Positions 50,623 through 59,678 of a stretch of 64,000 bases of DNA are shown here, one piece after another. This DNA is from CAWJMD01 sp963845675 (GTDB taxonomy: Bacteria; Actinomycetota; Actinomycetes; Actinomycetales; CAWJMD01): contig CAWJSX010000005.1 in NCBI GenBank assembly GCA_963845675.1, forward strand, positions 731,229 through 795,228, in the 5' to 3' direction. Positions within the stretch are counted from its first letter, which is position 1; every line of letters starts with the position of its first letter. A model generated the notes under the pieces. It saw nothing but the letters and a program-made list of their open reading frames with translations, ran no database searches and was not told the DNA's origin. The translations under genes were made by a program, and so were the position numbers.

Positions 50623-52115
50623 CGCAGCAGCACGTCGTGATGGTCGTCGGCAACCCCGTCGAGCCCGACAACCGCGTCCGGAAGTCGGCGCAGTCGCTGT
50701 CGGCGGCCGGGTACCGCGTCACGCTGATCGGCCAGGGAACCGGGCGACGCACGCGGGAGGAGCGCTACGGCGACGTGCGCGTGCTGCACGTACCCGTCCC
50801 CCCGACCCACAGGACGCTGAGGCAGCCGGTCATCGACCGCCGGGCCGCGCGCCCCCGGCTGCGCGTCGAGGCGGAGGTCGCCGACGTGCTCTCGGCCCAC
50901 CTCGACCTGCGCGGTCGCGTGCTCAAGGACGACGCCGCGATCGCCGCAGGACGGTCGACGCGCCTTCCCGGCGGTGCGGCCGCCGCGCACCTGCTGCGCC
51001 GGGTGGGGCTGCGCCTGGACCGTGCGGTGCTGGCGACGCGCGTGAGGGCCGCGGACCCCACCGACGCGCTCGGCCGCGTGGTGGCCGGCGTCAGCCGGCG
51101 CTGGGCCGGGCGCCCGCACGTGGGCCGCCCGTCCGTCGACTTCGCCGAGAGCCTCGACCTGGAGGTGACGTACGGCCCGGCGATCGACGCCCTGGTGCCG
51201 GACGTCGTCCACGCCCACGACGTGCACGTGCTCGGCGTGTCCGCTCGCGCGGTCGCGCGGGCCGAGACGGACGGCCGCCCGGTCCGGCTGGTCTACGACG
51301 CGCACGAGTACACCCCGGGCCTCGCCCACTACCCCCCGCGGCGGGTCGCCGCCATGAGCCGCCTCGAGGGGCGCTACATCGGCAGTGCCGACGTGGTGAT
51401 CACGGTCTCGCACCAGATCGCCGACCGGATGCAGGAGCGGTACGGCCTATCGGTCCGCCCGCTGGTCGTCCACAACACGCCCCCGCTGGGCGCCCGGCAC
51501 GTCACGGTGGAGCCGGGGCTTCGCGCACGTCTGGGGCTCGGCGCCGACCAGCACGTCGTCGTGTACTCCGGCAACGTCGGCAACCGCCGGGGCGACCTGC
51601 TCCTGGTGAGGTCGCTCGCGCACCTGCCCTCCGACGTGCACGTGCTGCTGGTGACCAACGCCGGAGGCACGCCGTACCTGCAGGCCCACGCGTCGGCCGT
51701 CGAGGAGAGCGGGACCTCTGACCGGTTCCACGTCCTGCCCTACGTCCCGACGGAGCAGATCGTCTCGTTCCTCAGCGAGGCCACGGTCGGCTTCCACGGC
51801 CTCGCGCCGGGCTCGGCGAACCACGAGATGGCGCTGCCCAACAAGCTGTTCGAGTACATGCACGCCGGCCTGCCGGTCGTGGTGTCGCAGGCACGCACGA
51901 TGGCTGCGTTCGTCGCCGAGCACGGGATCGGGGAGTCGTTCGCACCGAACGACCCCCGTGACCTCGCGGCGCAGATCGAGAAGGTCGTCGCGGACCGCGA
52001 CCGGTACACCGAACCTCTGCGCGAGGGGTCGCCCCTGCTGAAGGAGTTCTGCTGGGAGCGCGAGGAGCAGACCCTCCGGGCCGCGTACGAGCGGCTCGAC
52101 GCCGGCGGGGCCTGA
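50619..52115 (+). CDS. Glycosyltransferase, GT4-like (GT-B fold)
   Basis: A 498-residue cytoplasmic glycosyltransferase. The N-terminal domain begins HVVMVVGNPVEPDNRVRKSAQSLSAAGYRVTLIG; DVVHAHDVHVLGV and YDAHEYTPGL are the acceptor-side motifs; the C-terminal domain has VVVYSGNVGNRRGD and the donor-site NHEMALPNKLFEYMHAGLPVVVS, with Glu in KLFEYMHAG. A 70-residue insertion rich in Arg/Ala lies after residue 65. GTG 50619 overlaps the GT2 stop. The acceptor and donor sugars are not predictable. Confidence 0.88.
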   Translation: MTQQHVVMVVGNPVEPDNRVRKSAQSLSAAGYRVTLIGQGTGRRTREERYGDVRVLHVPVPPTHRTLRQPVIDRRAARPRLRVEAEVADVLSAHLDLRGRVLKDDAAIAAGRSTRLPGGAAAAHLLRRVGLRLDRAVLATRVRAADPTDALGRVVAGVSRRWAGRPHVGRPSVDFAESLDLEVTYGPAIDALVPDVVHAHDVHVLGVSARAVARAETDGRPVRLVYDAHEYTPGLAHYPPRRVAAMSRLEGRYIGSADVVITVSHQIADRMQERYGLSVRPLVVHNTPPLGARHVTVEPGLRARLGLGADQHVVVYSGNVGNRRGDLLLVRSLAHLPSDVHVLLVTNAGGTPYLQAHASAVEESGTSDRFHVLPYVPTEQIVSFLSEATVGFHGLAPGSANHEMALPNKLFEYMHAGLPVVVSQARTMAAFVAEHGIGESFAPNDPRDLAAQIEKVVADRDRYTEPLREGSPLLKEFCWEREEQTLRAAYERLDAGGA

Positions 52116-52119
52116 CCCG

Positions 52120-53347
52120 GTGCGGGTGCTCGTGCTGGTGCAGTCCGCCGTCGTGGGCGACGCCCGGGTCGTCAAGCAGGCCCGCTCCCTCGTCGACGCC
52201 GGGCACCAGGTCACCGTGGTGGGGCGAGGCGTACCGGGCGACTGGCGTTCGGTCGCGGAACTCGACGGCGTGACCGTGCTGGACGCGGGACGGGCCGCCG
52301 GGCTCGGGTCCGCCCGCACGGCCGGTGCCGAGCCTGCGGGTCGCGGCTCGTCGGAACCCTTGTGGCGCAGGGCACGTCGCGGCCTGATGCGGAGTGGTCG
52401 GTGGCTGCTGCTGCCAGAGCACCGCACGCGGGTCGAGGAGGCCTGGTGCCGCTCCGCGTCCGCCGTCGTCGCCCGAGAGCACGACGGCGCCGGCGCTCCT
52501 GCGGTCGACGTGGTGCACGCGCACGACCTCAACACCCTGGCGCTCTCGGCCGAGATCGCGGGGCGGTGGGGGGTGCCGTACGTGTACGACGCCCACGAGC
52601 TGTGGTCGGACCGCGGGCTGCCGGGCCGCCCGACCCCGTGGCGGACCCGGCGAAGGACGACGCCAGGAGACCCGCCTGGCGCGCGAGGCCGCCTGCGTGC
52701 TGACCGTGAGCGACGGCATCGCGGACGTGCTCCGCGGACGAGGCATCGCGGACGTCCGCGTCCTGCGCAACAGCTTCCCGCCGCGCGAGCCGGTCACCCC
52801 GCTCCCCACGTTCCCGTCGAGCCTCGTCTACGCGGGCCGCATCGGGCCGGGGCGCGACCTGCACACCCTGGTCGCCGCCTGCGCGGACGAGCGGGTGCCC
52901 GGAGTCCACCTCCTCGGCCCGGTGGACGTGGACTTCGTGGCAGGCCTGGACCTGCCGTCCGGCGTGCGCCGCGACGAGGCGGCGCCCGTCGACGAGGTGG
53001 ACGAGGTCTACCGCCGGCACGGCGTGGCGGCGATCACCCTGCGGGCGGGCCCGCGCAACCACGACCTGGCGCTGCCGAACAAGCTCTTCCACGCTGTGCG
53101 CGCCGGGGTCCCCGTGGTGGCCGCGGATCTGCCCGAGCTGCGACGGATCGTGCGGCGCCACGACCTCGGCGAGCTCTACACGCCCGGCGACGCCGACTCG
53201 CTGGCCGCGGCGACGGCCCGCGTGGTGGCGCGGTACGCGGAGCTGCTCGCGTCGGTGGCCGCCGCCCGCGAGGAGCTCGGCTGGGCCCGCGACAGCCGTG
53301 TCCTGACCGACCTGTACGCGCGGCTGGCGCCGGGTGCGAGGCGATGA
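52120..53347 (+). pseudogene. Glycosyltransferase (GT-B fold), frameshifted near 52.64-52.67 kb
   Basis: The N-terminal half reads from GTG 52120 (VLVLVQSAVVGDARVVKQARSLVDAGHQVTVVG) to VVHAHDLNTLALSAEIAGRWGVPYVYDAHELW, then the frame breaks. The C-terminal half continues in another frame from ETRLAREAACVLTVSDGIADVL through PSSLVYAGRIGPGRDLHTLVAACAD and NHDLALPNKLFHAVRAGVPVVAADLPEL to a stop at 53345-53347. Together they give a normal-length enzyme of about 409 residues. The joining stretch (KDDARR) reads in the third frame, so two missing bases or one surplus base explain the break. A sequencing error is as likely as a real mutation. Confidence 0.75.
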
Positions 53348-54723
53348 CCCCACGACGCGTCGCCATGCTGGTCAACAACGGCGTACGCGGCGACTCGCGC
53401 GTGCAGCGGATGGCGCGTGCCGCGGCCGAGGGCGGCTGGGACGTGCTGGTCGTGGGGCGCAGCCCCGACAGCGTCCGGCACCACCTCGACGAGGACGGCT
53501 ACGCCGTGACGCTGGTGCCCGTCCCGCCGGTCCTGGCACGCGGGAGCCTGCCCGCGCGCACCCTGCCTGCACTCGTCCCGGCGCTCGCGGACCGGGACGT
53601 GCGTGCCGCGAGGCGGCTGCTGGCCGCCCGCGACCGTCTGGCAGGCACGCGCCCGTCCCTGCTCGCCCACGGGGCCTGGCGGACCGCAGACCCCTGGGTG
53701 CAGGACCTCGAGCTGGCGTTCGCGCCCGTCGTCGAGGAGTTCGGTCCGCACCTGCTGCACGCGCACGACCGGCACACGATCGCGCTCGCCGCACGCAGCG
53801 CTGCCGTCCTGACGGCGCGCGGGACCCTCGTGCGCTGGGTGCTGGACGCCCACGAGTACGTCGCGGCCACGGCGTCGCGGGGCGGTTCAGGGCTGCGGGC
53901 ACGCGTCCGCCGCGCCATGGTCGTCGGCCAGCAGAGCGAGTTCATCTCCGGTGCGGACGCCGTGGTCACCGTCTCGGACGAGCTCGCGGCGATGCTGCGG
54001 GCCGACCACGCGCTCGCGACGACGCCCCTCGTCGTCCTCAACGCGCCCCTGTCCCGGCCGTCCCGGCCCGGGGACGCGGCGGACCGCGGACCGTCGCTGC
54101 GCGCGCTGACCGGAGTCCCGACCGGCGTGCCCCTGCTCGTGTACGTCGGTGGCTGCGCACCGCAGCGAGGCGTCGACACCGCGGTCGAGGCCCTGCGTGA
54201 CCTCCCGACCGTCCACCTGGCCGTCGTCGCCTCCCCCGACGACCGCGGTGCCGACCGTGCCCTGACCCGTGCGGCCGAGGTCGGGGTGTCGTCCCGCGTC
54301 CACCGCGTCGACTACGTGGCGCCGGACCAGGTGACCACCCTCCTGCGGGACGCGGACGTCGGGCTCGTGCCGTTGCTGCACCGCCCGAACCACGAGATCT
54401 CCCTGGTGACCAAGTACCTGGAGTACCTGCACGCCGGGCTGCCGGTGGTCGTCAGCGACGTCCGCGCGATGGCGGCGTTCACCCGCGAGCACGGAGTGGG
54501 CGAGGTGTTCGCGGCCGGCGACGCGGCCGGACTGGCAGCGGCCGTCGGCACCGTCCTGGCCGACCACGACCGCTACCGGTCGGCCGTCACCGCCGACCCG
54601 GCCGTGAGCGCGACCGCGTGGCACCACCAGGCGGCGCTGCTGCTGGCCCTCTACGACCGTCTCGTGCCGCCCGGCGACCCGCAGGGCCGCGCCGGTCGCG
54701 CGGACTACGCTGACGGCCGATGA
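53344..54723 (+). CDS. Glycosyltransferase, GT4-like (GT-B fold)
   Basis: A 459-residue glycosyltransferase, similar in build to the 50.6-kb gene. RVAMLVNNGVRGDSRVQRMARAAAEGGWDVLVVG opens the N-terminal domain; HLLHAHDRHTIALAA and WVLDAHEYVAA are the acceptor-side motifs; LLVYVGGCAPQRGVDTAVEAL and NHEISLVTKYLEYLHAGLPVVVS form the donor domain. ATG 53344 overlaps the preceding stop (ATGA) and the stop overlaps the next start. Confidence 0.88.
   Translation: MTPRRVAMLVNNGVRGDSRVQRMARAAAEGGWDVLVVGRSPDSVRHHLDEDGYAVTLVPVPPVLARGSLPARTLPALVPALADRDVRAARRLLAARDRLAGTRPSLLAHGAWRTADPWVQDLELAFAPVVEEFGPHLLHAHDRHTIALAARSAAVLTARGTLVRWVLDAHEYVAATASRGGSGLRARVRRAMVVGQQSEFISGADAVVTVSDELAAMLRADHALATTPLVVLNAPLSRPSRPGDAADRGPSLRALTGVPTGVPLLVYVGGCAPQRGVDTAVEALRDLPTVHLAVVASPDDRGADRALTRAAEVGVSSRVHRVDYVAPDQVTTLLRDADVGLVPLLHRPNHEISLVTKYLEYLHAGLPVVVSDVRAMAAFTREHGVGEVFAAGDAAGLAAAVGTVLADHDRYRSAVTADPAVSATAWHHQAALLLALYDRLVPPGDPQGRAGRADYADGR
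54706..54711 (+). promoter_or_regulatory. Possible internal -10 element (TACGCT) in the polysaccharide operon
   Basis: TACGCTGACGGCC, identical to the bases before birA, lies inside the end of the preceding gene, 8 nt before ATG 54720. It may give an internal leaderless transcript. Confidence 0.4.
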
Positions 54724-56039
54724 CCACCCGCCGCCGGCCCCGGGTCCTGTACCTGGCCTTCTACTTCCCGCCCACGCGTGCCAGCGGCGTGTTCCGCAGC
54801 ACGGCCACGGCCAACCACCTGGCCGCTGCCGGCTGGGACGTCACGGTCCACACCGCCCCCCGCGAGTTCTTCACCGACTACATCGACTCGTGCGACCCGT
54901 CCCTGGAGGCGACCGTCCACCCCGACGTGAGGGTGGTACGTCCGGGGATGTCGTTCGCCCACTGGGAGAACGACATCCGGCGGTTCAGCCGCTTCCGGGC
55001 CACGCTGCCCACCCTCGACGCGGTCGTCCGACGCAAGCGGACGGACCTCGCCTTCCCCGAGCCCTACGCGCCCTGGATCCCCCGCGTGATCGCCCACGCG
55101 ACGGCCGAGCACGCCCGGCGCCGGTACGACCTGGTGCTCGCCACGGGCAACCCGTTCGCCTCCTTCGCGGCCGCGTGGATGCTGCACCGCGCCCTGCGCA
55201 TCCCGTACGTCCTGGACTACCGCGACTCCTGGACGTTCAACCAGTTCACGGAGGAGCTGAAGTACCCCCCGGGACACCGCGCGTGGGCCTGGGAGGCAAG
55301 GGTTCTCGGCGACGCGGCGCAGATCGCCTACGTCAACCAGGGGATGCTGGACTGGCACGCCGAGCGGTACCCGTCCGCAGCTGACCGCATGGTCGTCGTC
55401 CCCAACGGCTGGGAACCCGAGCAGATCCCGGCGCCGCGCCCCGTCGACCTCCCGCCCCCCGAGCGTCCGCTGCGCTTCGGCTACGTGGGGACGGTCACCG
55501 AGACGATGCCGATCGAGGAGCTGGCCGAGGCCTGGCGCCTGGCGAGGCAGGACCCGCGGATGGCGGGGGCAACGCTGTCGATCCACGGCCACCTGGGCTT
55601 CTTCCCCCGTCAGGTCGACGCGCTGAGGGAACGCCTCCCCCTGGAGCCGGGTTCGGGCGTCCGGTTCGCGGGCCCCGTGGCCAAGGCCGACATCGCCGGC
55701 GTGTACGACGAGCTCGACGTCCTGCTGTTCTGGGTCCCGGGCGCCCGGTACGTGACCTCCGGAAAGGTCTTCGAGTACATGGCCACCGGGAAGCCGGTGG
55801 TGTCCGTGCACCGACCCGACATCGCGGCCGTCGACGTGCTGGGGGGGCACCCGCGCTGGGCGCCGAACCGGTCCCTCGAACCGGCCGACATCGCCGACGC
55901 GATCCTGCGCGGAGCCGACATGGCGCGCACCGGCACCCATGCCGACGCCCTCGCGGCGCGGGCCCACGCGAACCGGTACACGCGCTCCGCCGTCCTGTCG
56001 CCGTTCGAGTCCGGGCTGCGGGAGGTGGCCGGTGCCTGA
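54720..56039 (+). CDS. Glycosyltransferase (GT-B fold)
   Basis: A 439-residue enzyme. VLYLAFYFPPTRASGVFRSTATANHLAAAGWDVTVHT opens the N-terminal domain (the YFPP-GVFR pattern is frequent in exopolysaccharide transferases); IPYVLDYRDSWTFNQF is central; RMVVVPNGWEPEQIP leads to the donor domain with LRFGYVGTVTETMPIEELAEAW and SGKVFEYMATGKPVVSV. The start overlaps the preceding stop by 4 bp. Confidence 0.88.
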   Translation: MTTRRRPRVLYLAFYFPPTRASGVFRSTATANHLAAAGWDVTVHTAPREFFTDYIDSCDPSLEATVHPDVRVVRPGMSFAHWENDIRRFSRFRATLPTLDAVVRRKRTDLAFPEPYAPWIPRVIAHATAEHARRRYDLVLATGNPFASFAAAWMLHRALRIPYVLDYRDSWTFNQFTEELKYPPGHRAWAWEARVLGDAAQIAYVNQGMLDWHAERYPSAADRMVVVPNGWEPEQIPAPRPVDLPPPERPLRFGYVGTVTETMPIEELAEAWRLARQDPRMAGATLSIHGHLGFFPRQVDALRERLPLEPGSGVRFAGPVAKADIAGVYDELDVLLFWVPGARYVTSGKVFEYMATGKPVVSVHRPDIAAVDVLGGHPRWAPNRSLEPADIADAILRGADMARTGTHADALAARAHANRYTRSAVLSPFESGLREVAGA

Positions 56040-57387
56040 CCAGCACACCGGCCGCGGGCCGACGACGAACGGCGTGCGCCTGGTCGTCACCACTCCCTGG
56101 TACCCCGGGGTCAACAACGCGTTCGCCGGCAGCTTCGTGCAGGGTGCCGTGCAGGCGGTGCGCTCGACGGGCCGCGTGGGCGACGTGAGGATCGTGCACA
56201 GCGAGGACTGGCCGACGCCGTCCGACCGCTTCTCCGCCGCCCTGGTGCGACGCGCGCTGCGCGCTCTGGCCACCGGTCCGGACGGGTCGTCCACGCTTGC
56301 CGTCGCGCGCGTTACGGAGGGCGAGCTGCTGCGCGTGCCGACGCCGGTTCGGGCGGGAGCGGGGTTCGCCGACCACGCCCTCGTCCACGAGTCGTCGGTG
56401 CGGGCGGCCCTGGACGGCCGCCCGCTGGAGGCCGATGTCGTGCACGGGCACGTCGGCCTCGTGGGCGGGTGGGTCGCCACCCGCCTCGCGGCCCCGGGCG
56501 TGCCGGTCGTGGTCACCGAGCACGCCACGTTCCTCGACCGCGTCCTCGCGCAGCCCGCCGCCCGCGACATGTACGACGAGGTCATCGGCCGGAGCGACCG
56601 CTTCCTCTGCGTGAGTGGCGTGCTCCGCACCGTGCTGCTCGACACGTTCCCGCACCATGCGGACCGCGTCGAGGTGCTCCCGAACGCCGTCGCGATCGAG
56701 AGGATGCCTCTGCGCGGCACGCCCGTGACCCAGCTCAAGCGCTGGCTCTATGTGGGAAGACTGTTGCCGCACAAGGGTGTTCGACGGTTGCTCGAGGCCT
56801 TCGCGCGATGCGCCGCGGACGACGACGAGGTGGAGCTAACACTTCTCGGCGACGGCCGGCTCGGTCCGGAGCTGGCTGCGCGCGCGGCCGACCTCGGGCT
56901 GGCCGACCGGGTCCACCTGCCGGGTGCGGTGCCGCACGAGCGTGTGGTGGAGCAGATGCACTCCCAGGACCTGCTCGTGCACCTCAGCGAGTACGAGACC
57001 TTCGGCATGACGGTGGTCGAGGCCGTCGCCGCGGGCCTGCCGGTGCTGGTGACCCGATCCGGCGGCCCCGAGGAGACGCTCGAGGGGCTGGAGGAGATCA
57101 GCGGGGCGACGGTCGGCACCACCGGCGCCGCGGACACGCTGTCCCCGGCGCAGGGTGGCCCCACGGGCCGGCCGGACGTGGTCGGCGGGGTGGACGAGGT
57201 GGTGGAGGCCTACCGGGCGCTCGCGGCCGACGTCTCCCGGCTCGACCTGTCGACCGCCCGCGCCCGGATGCAGGAGCGCTACAGCCAGCAGGCGGTCGGC
57301 CGTCGCCTGCTCGACGTCTACACCGGCTCCACGCCGGCAACCCGGGCCGGACCTGCCGGTCCGGCCACACCGGAGGTGCGAGCGTGA
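56032..57387 (+). CDS. Glycosyltransferase family 4
   Basis: A 451-residue GT4 enzyme. RLVVTTPWYPGVNNAFAGSFVQGAVQAV begins the N-terminal domain; DVVHGHVGLVGGWVATRLA and TEHATFLDRVL follow; the donor domain has RWLYVGRLLPHKGVRRLLEAF and the classical retaining motif EYETFGMTVVEAVAAGLPVLVTRSGG. GTG 56032 overlaps the preceding gene by 8 bp. A Gly/Thr-rich loop near residues 350-380 is longer than usual. Confidence 0.92.
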   Translation: MPDQHTGRGPTTNGVRLVVTTPWYPGVNNAFAGSFVQGAVQAVRSTGRVGDVRIVHSEDWPTPSDRFSAALVRRALRALATGPDGSSTLAVARVTEGELLRVPTPVRAGAGFADHALVHESSVRAALDGRPLEADVVHGHVGLVGGWVATRLAAPGVPVVVTEHATFLDRVLAQPAARDMYDEVIGRSDRFLCVSGVLRTVLLDTFPHHADRVEVLPNAVAIERMPLRGTPVTQLKRWLYVGRLLPHKGVRRLLEAFARCAADDDEVELTLLGDGRLGPELAARAADLGLADRVHLPGAVPHERVVEQMHSQDLLVHLSEYETFGMTVVEAVAAGLPVLVTRSGGPEETLEGLEEISGATVGTTGAADTLSPAQGGPTGRPDVVGGVDEVVEAYRALAADVSRLDLSTARARMQERYSQQAVGRRLLDVYTGSTPATRAGPAGPATPEVRA

Positions 57388-57899
57388 AGGTGATGTTCCT
57401 GGCCCTGACGTCGGCGCGAGCGGCGGCCGTCGCGCGGCAGTGCGACTTCCTGCTCGAGCGCGGGGTCGACGTGACGGTCGTGACGGCGGACCCCGGGCGT
57501 TGGCGTGACGCGGAGACGGACCTGGACGAGCGCGTCGAGATCGTGTCCCTTGCCGACGGGGAGGAGCGTCAGCGCCTGCTGCGCGTCGAGCGTCTCGTGC
57601 TGCCGGAGGGGACGAGCGGCGTGCGCCGGCTCACCGGCAAGGTCCACCGCCGCCTGTTCCTCCCGGGCTACCGCGTGCTGCGGCCGTACCTGCTCTGGAG
57701 GGTCGCCCGGCGCGACCTGCTCCCGGCTGTGGACCCCGGGGCGCTGCGCGAGGTCGTCGTGGTCGACTCCCAGGCGGTGCCGCTCGGCTGGCGCCTGGCC
57801 CGGAGGTACCCCGGCCTGACCGTGACGCTGTCGCTCGACCGGGCCGCGTACGGTGACGCCCCGGGGGGCGACGCTCCGGCCGAGGCGGCCGAGGTCTGA
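57384..57899 (+). CDS. Half-length glycosyltransferase-like protein
   Basis: A 171-residue protein that looks like the N-terminal Rossmann half of a GT-B glycosyltransferase: KVMFLALTSARAAAVARQCDFLLERGVDVTVVTADPGRW, then a basic helical part (LTGKVHRRLFLPGYRVLRPYLLWRVARRDL) and REVVVVDSQAVPLGWRLARRYPGLTVTLSLDR. The donor domain is absent and the frame ends in an acidic tail with a clean stop, so it is not a simple frameshift. GTG 57384 overlaps the preceding stop. It could be an accessory subunit of a neighbour; function unknown. Confidence 0.7.
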   Translation: MKVMFLALTSARAAAVARQCDFLLERGVDVTVVTADPGRWRDAETDLDERVEIVSLADGEERQRLLRVERLVLPEGTSGVRRLTGKVHRRLFLPGYRVLRPYLLWRVARRDLLPAVDPGALREVVVVDSQAVPLGWRLARRYPGLTVTLSLDRAAYGDAPGGDAPAEAAEV

Positions 57900-57907
57900 T
57901 GCCGGTC

Positions 57908-57913
57908 TATCCT
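57908..57913 (+). promoter_or_regulatory. Possible -10 element (TATCCT) for the polysaccharide exporter
   Basis: TATCCT in the 88-bp gap behind the half-length transferase, about 75 nt before ATG 57988. Confidence 0.35.
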
Positions 57914-57987
57914 GGGGCGTCCGGACTCGACGGCGTCACGCTGCAGCACACCTCCGGACGACCCCGACGACGAAGGACAGCCATCGC

Positions 57988-58845
57988 ATGAGGACCTCGA
58001 CGGTCGACGACGAGGTGCAGGTCTACGAACCGCACCGCGTGGGGCTCCCGAAGCTCGTTCCCTACTTCAGCGACCTGCTCGGTCGGCGCGAGTTCGCCGC
58101 CGAGCTGTCACGCGCGACGCTGCGCGCCAGCCACAGCAGCACGTTCTTCGGCCGCCTCTGGCTGGTGATCAACCCGCTGATGCTGGCGCTGGTCTACTTC
58201 ATCCTCGTCAACATCCTGTCCGGCGGCGGGCGTGGCTCGGACTTCCTCGTCCACCTCGTCGCGGGGCTCTTCTTCTTCTACTTCATCTCCGGGTGCCTGA
58301 CGGCCGGCGCCTCGTCCGTCACCAGCGGCGGGAAGCTGATCTCGACGCTGGCCTTCCCGCGGCTGCTGATGCCCCTCTCGGCCGTGCGCAGCGCCTTCTT
58401 CCGCTTCCTGCCCACGATGATCGTGTACGTCGCCATCCACGCGCTCGCAGGGGTCCCCTTCACGCCGCAGATGCTCCTCGCCGTCTACTTCCTCGGGTGC
58501 GGCGTGGCCTTCGGGGCCGGCCTCGCCGCCTTCTTCGCCACGCTGCAGGTCTACTTCCGCGACGCGGCGAGCTTCCTGCCGTACTTCGTCCGCATCTGGC
58601 TCTACCTCTCGCCGGTGCTCTGGTTCGCCGACCAGGCGCGCCAGCACTACGGCGAGACCGGAGCCCGGTTCGCCGCCATCAACCCGCTGTACTCGATCAT
58701 CGGCGGCTGGTCGGACCTCCTCGTCCGTGGCGACGTCCCCCCGCTGAGCACGTGGCTCTTCGCTGCCGCCTGGGGCGTCTTCGCCCTCGTCGTCGGCTTC
58801 CTCTACTTCATCTCCCGGGAGCGTGAGTTCGCTGTCCGCATCTGA
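57988..58845 (+). CDS. ABC-2 polysaccharide exporter permease (Wzm/TagG-like)
   Basis: A 285-residue integral-membrane permease with six helices. YFSDLLGRREFAAELSRATLRASHSSTFFGRLWLVINPLMLALVYFILV is the typical opening of O-antigen/teichoic-acid exporters, with the amphipathic RxxLRxxYxxTxLGxxW-like segment. It forms the channel that moves undecaprenyl-linked polymer across the membrane, powered by the ATPase encoded next. ATG 57988 is preferred over an in-frame start at 57853, which would lie within the preceding gene. It overlaps the ATPase start by 23 bp. Confidence 0.92.
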   Translation: MRTSTVDDEVQVYEPHRVGLPKLVPYFSDLLGRREFAAELSRATLRASHSSTFFGRLWLVINPLMLALVYFILVNILSGGGRGSDFLVHLVAGLFFFYFISGCLTAGASSVTSGGKLISTLAFPRLLMPLSAVRSAFFRFLPTMIVYVAIHALAGVPFTPQMLLAVYFLGCGVAFGAGLAAFFATLQVYFRDAASFLPYFVRIWLYLSPVLWFADQARQHYGETGARFAAINPLYSIIGGWSDLLVRGDVPPLSTWLFAAAWGVFALVVGFLYFISREREFAVRI

Positions 58846-59678
58846 GTCCACCGCCCCCGCCGCCACTCGCTCGATGGGCGAGCCGCCGCCCCCACCGGCG
58901 CCCGGCGCGCCACCCGCCGTCAAGGTCGAGAACGTCTCGGTGACCTACCGGACCAGCTTCGAACGACGCCCGACCTTCAAGCAGGCCCTCGTCACGTCTG
59001 GGACGCGGCGAGCGGTCCGTCCACGAGGTGCAGGCCGTCAAGAACGTGTCGTTCGAGGTGGCGGAGGGCACGTCCCTCGGCATCATCGGCGCCAACGGGG
59101 CCGGGAAGTCGACCCTGGTGCGCACCCTCGCCGGCATCCTCACACCCACCAGCGGCCGCATCGAGGTGCACGGCAAGATCAGCTCGCTGCTCGCGCTCGG
59201 CGTCGGCTTCAACGCCAACCTCTCGGGACGGGAGAACATCCTGCTCGGCGGGCTGGCCCAGGGGCTGTCGCGCAAGCAGGTCTCCGAGCGGGCGGAGACG
59301 ATCACCGACTTCGCCGAGCTGGGGGACTTCATCGACCTCCCGATGCGGGTCTACTCGTCCGGCATGTCGCAGCGGCTCGCGTTCTCGGTGTCGGTGCTTC
59401 ATGCAGCCGGACATCCTGCTGATCGACGAGGCGCTCTCGGCGGGTGACGCCGCCTTCAAGCACAAGGCCGCGACGAAGATGCACGAGCTGATGACGTCGG
59501 CGCGGGCGATGTTCCTCGTGTCGCACTCGCCTCGCGAGCGTCCACCAGCTGTGCAACCGCGCCATCTGGCTGCACAAGGGCAACCTCATGATGGAAGGCA
59601 CGCCCGACGGAGGTCGGCGCGGCCTACACGCGGTTCGTGCAGGTCGGCGAGGACGCCTTCACCATGGACGACCTCTGA
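58823..59678 (+). pseudogene. ABC-2 polysaccharide exporter ATPase (Wzt/TagH-like), with several frameshifts
   Basis: Pieces in successive frames together give one Wzt/TagH-like ATPase of about 285 residues: VKVENVSVTYRTSFERRPTFKQAL; then VKNVSFEVAEGTSLGIIGANGAGKST (Walker A) through ISSLLALGVGFNANLSGRENILLGG and RVYSSGMSQRLAFSVSV (signature); then QPDILLIDEALSAGDAAFKHKA (Walker B); then ASVHQLCNRAIWLHKGNLMMEG; and finally GAAYTRFVQVGEDAFTMDDL with stop at 59676-59678. Frame breaks fall near 59005, 59395, 59530 and 59608. All core motifs are intact, so the breaks are probably base-call errors. Confidence 0.75.

Noticed and set aside
52120..54723. A single 867-residue double glycosyltransferase
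   Set aside because: The continuous frame exists only because a frameshift at about 52.65 kb joins the first half of one enzyme to a nonsense stretch and the next gene; the true second half of the first enzyme lies in another frame, and ATG 53344 overlaps its stop.
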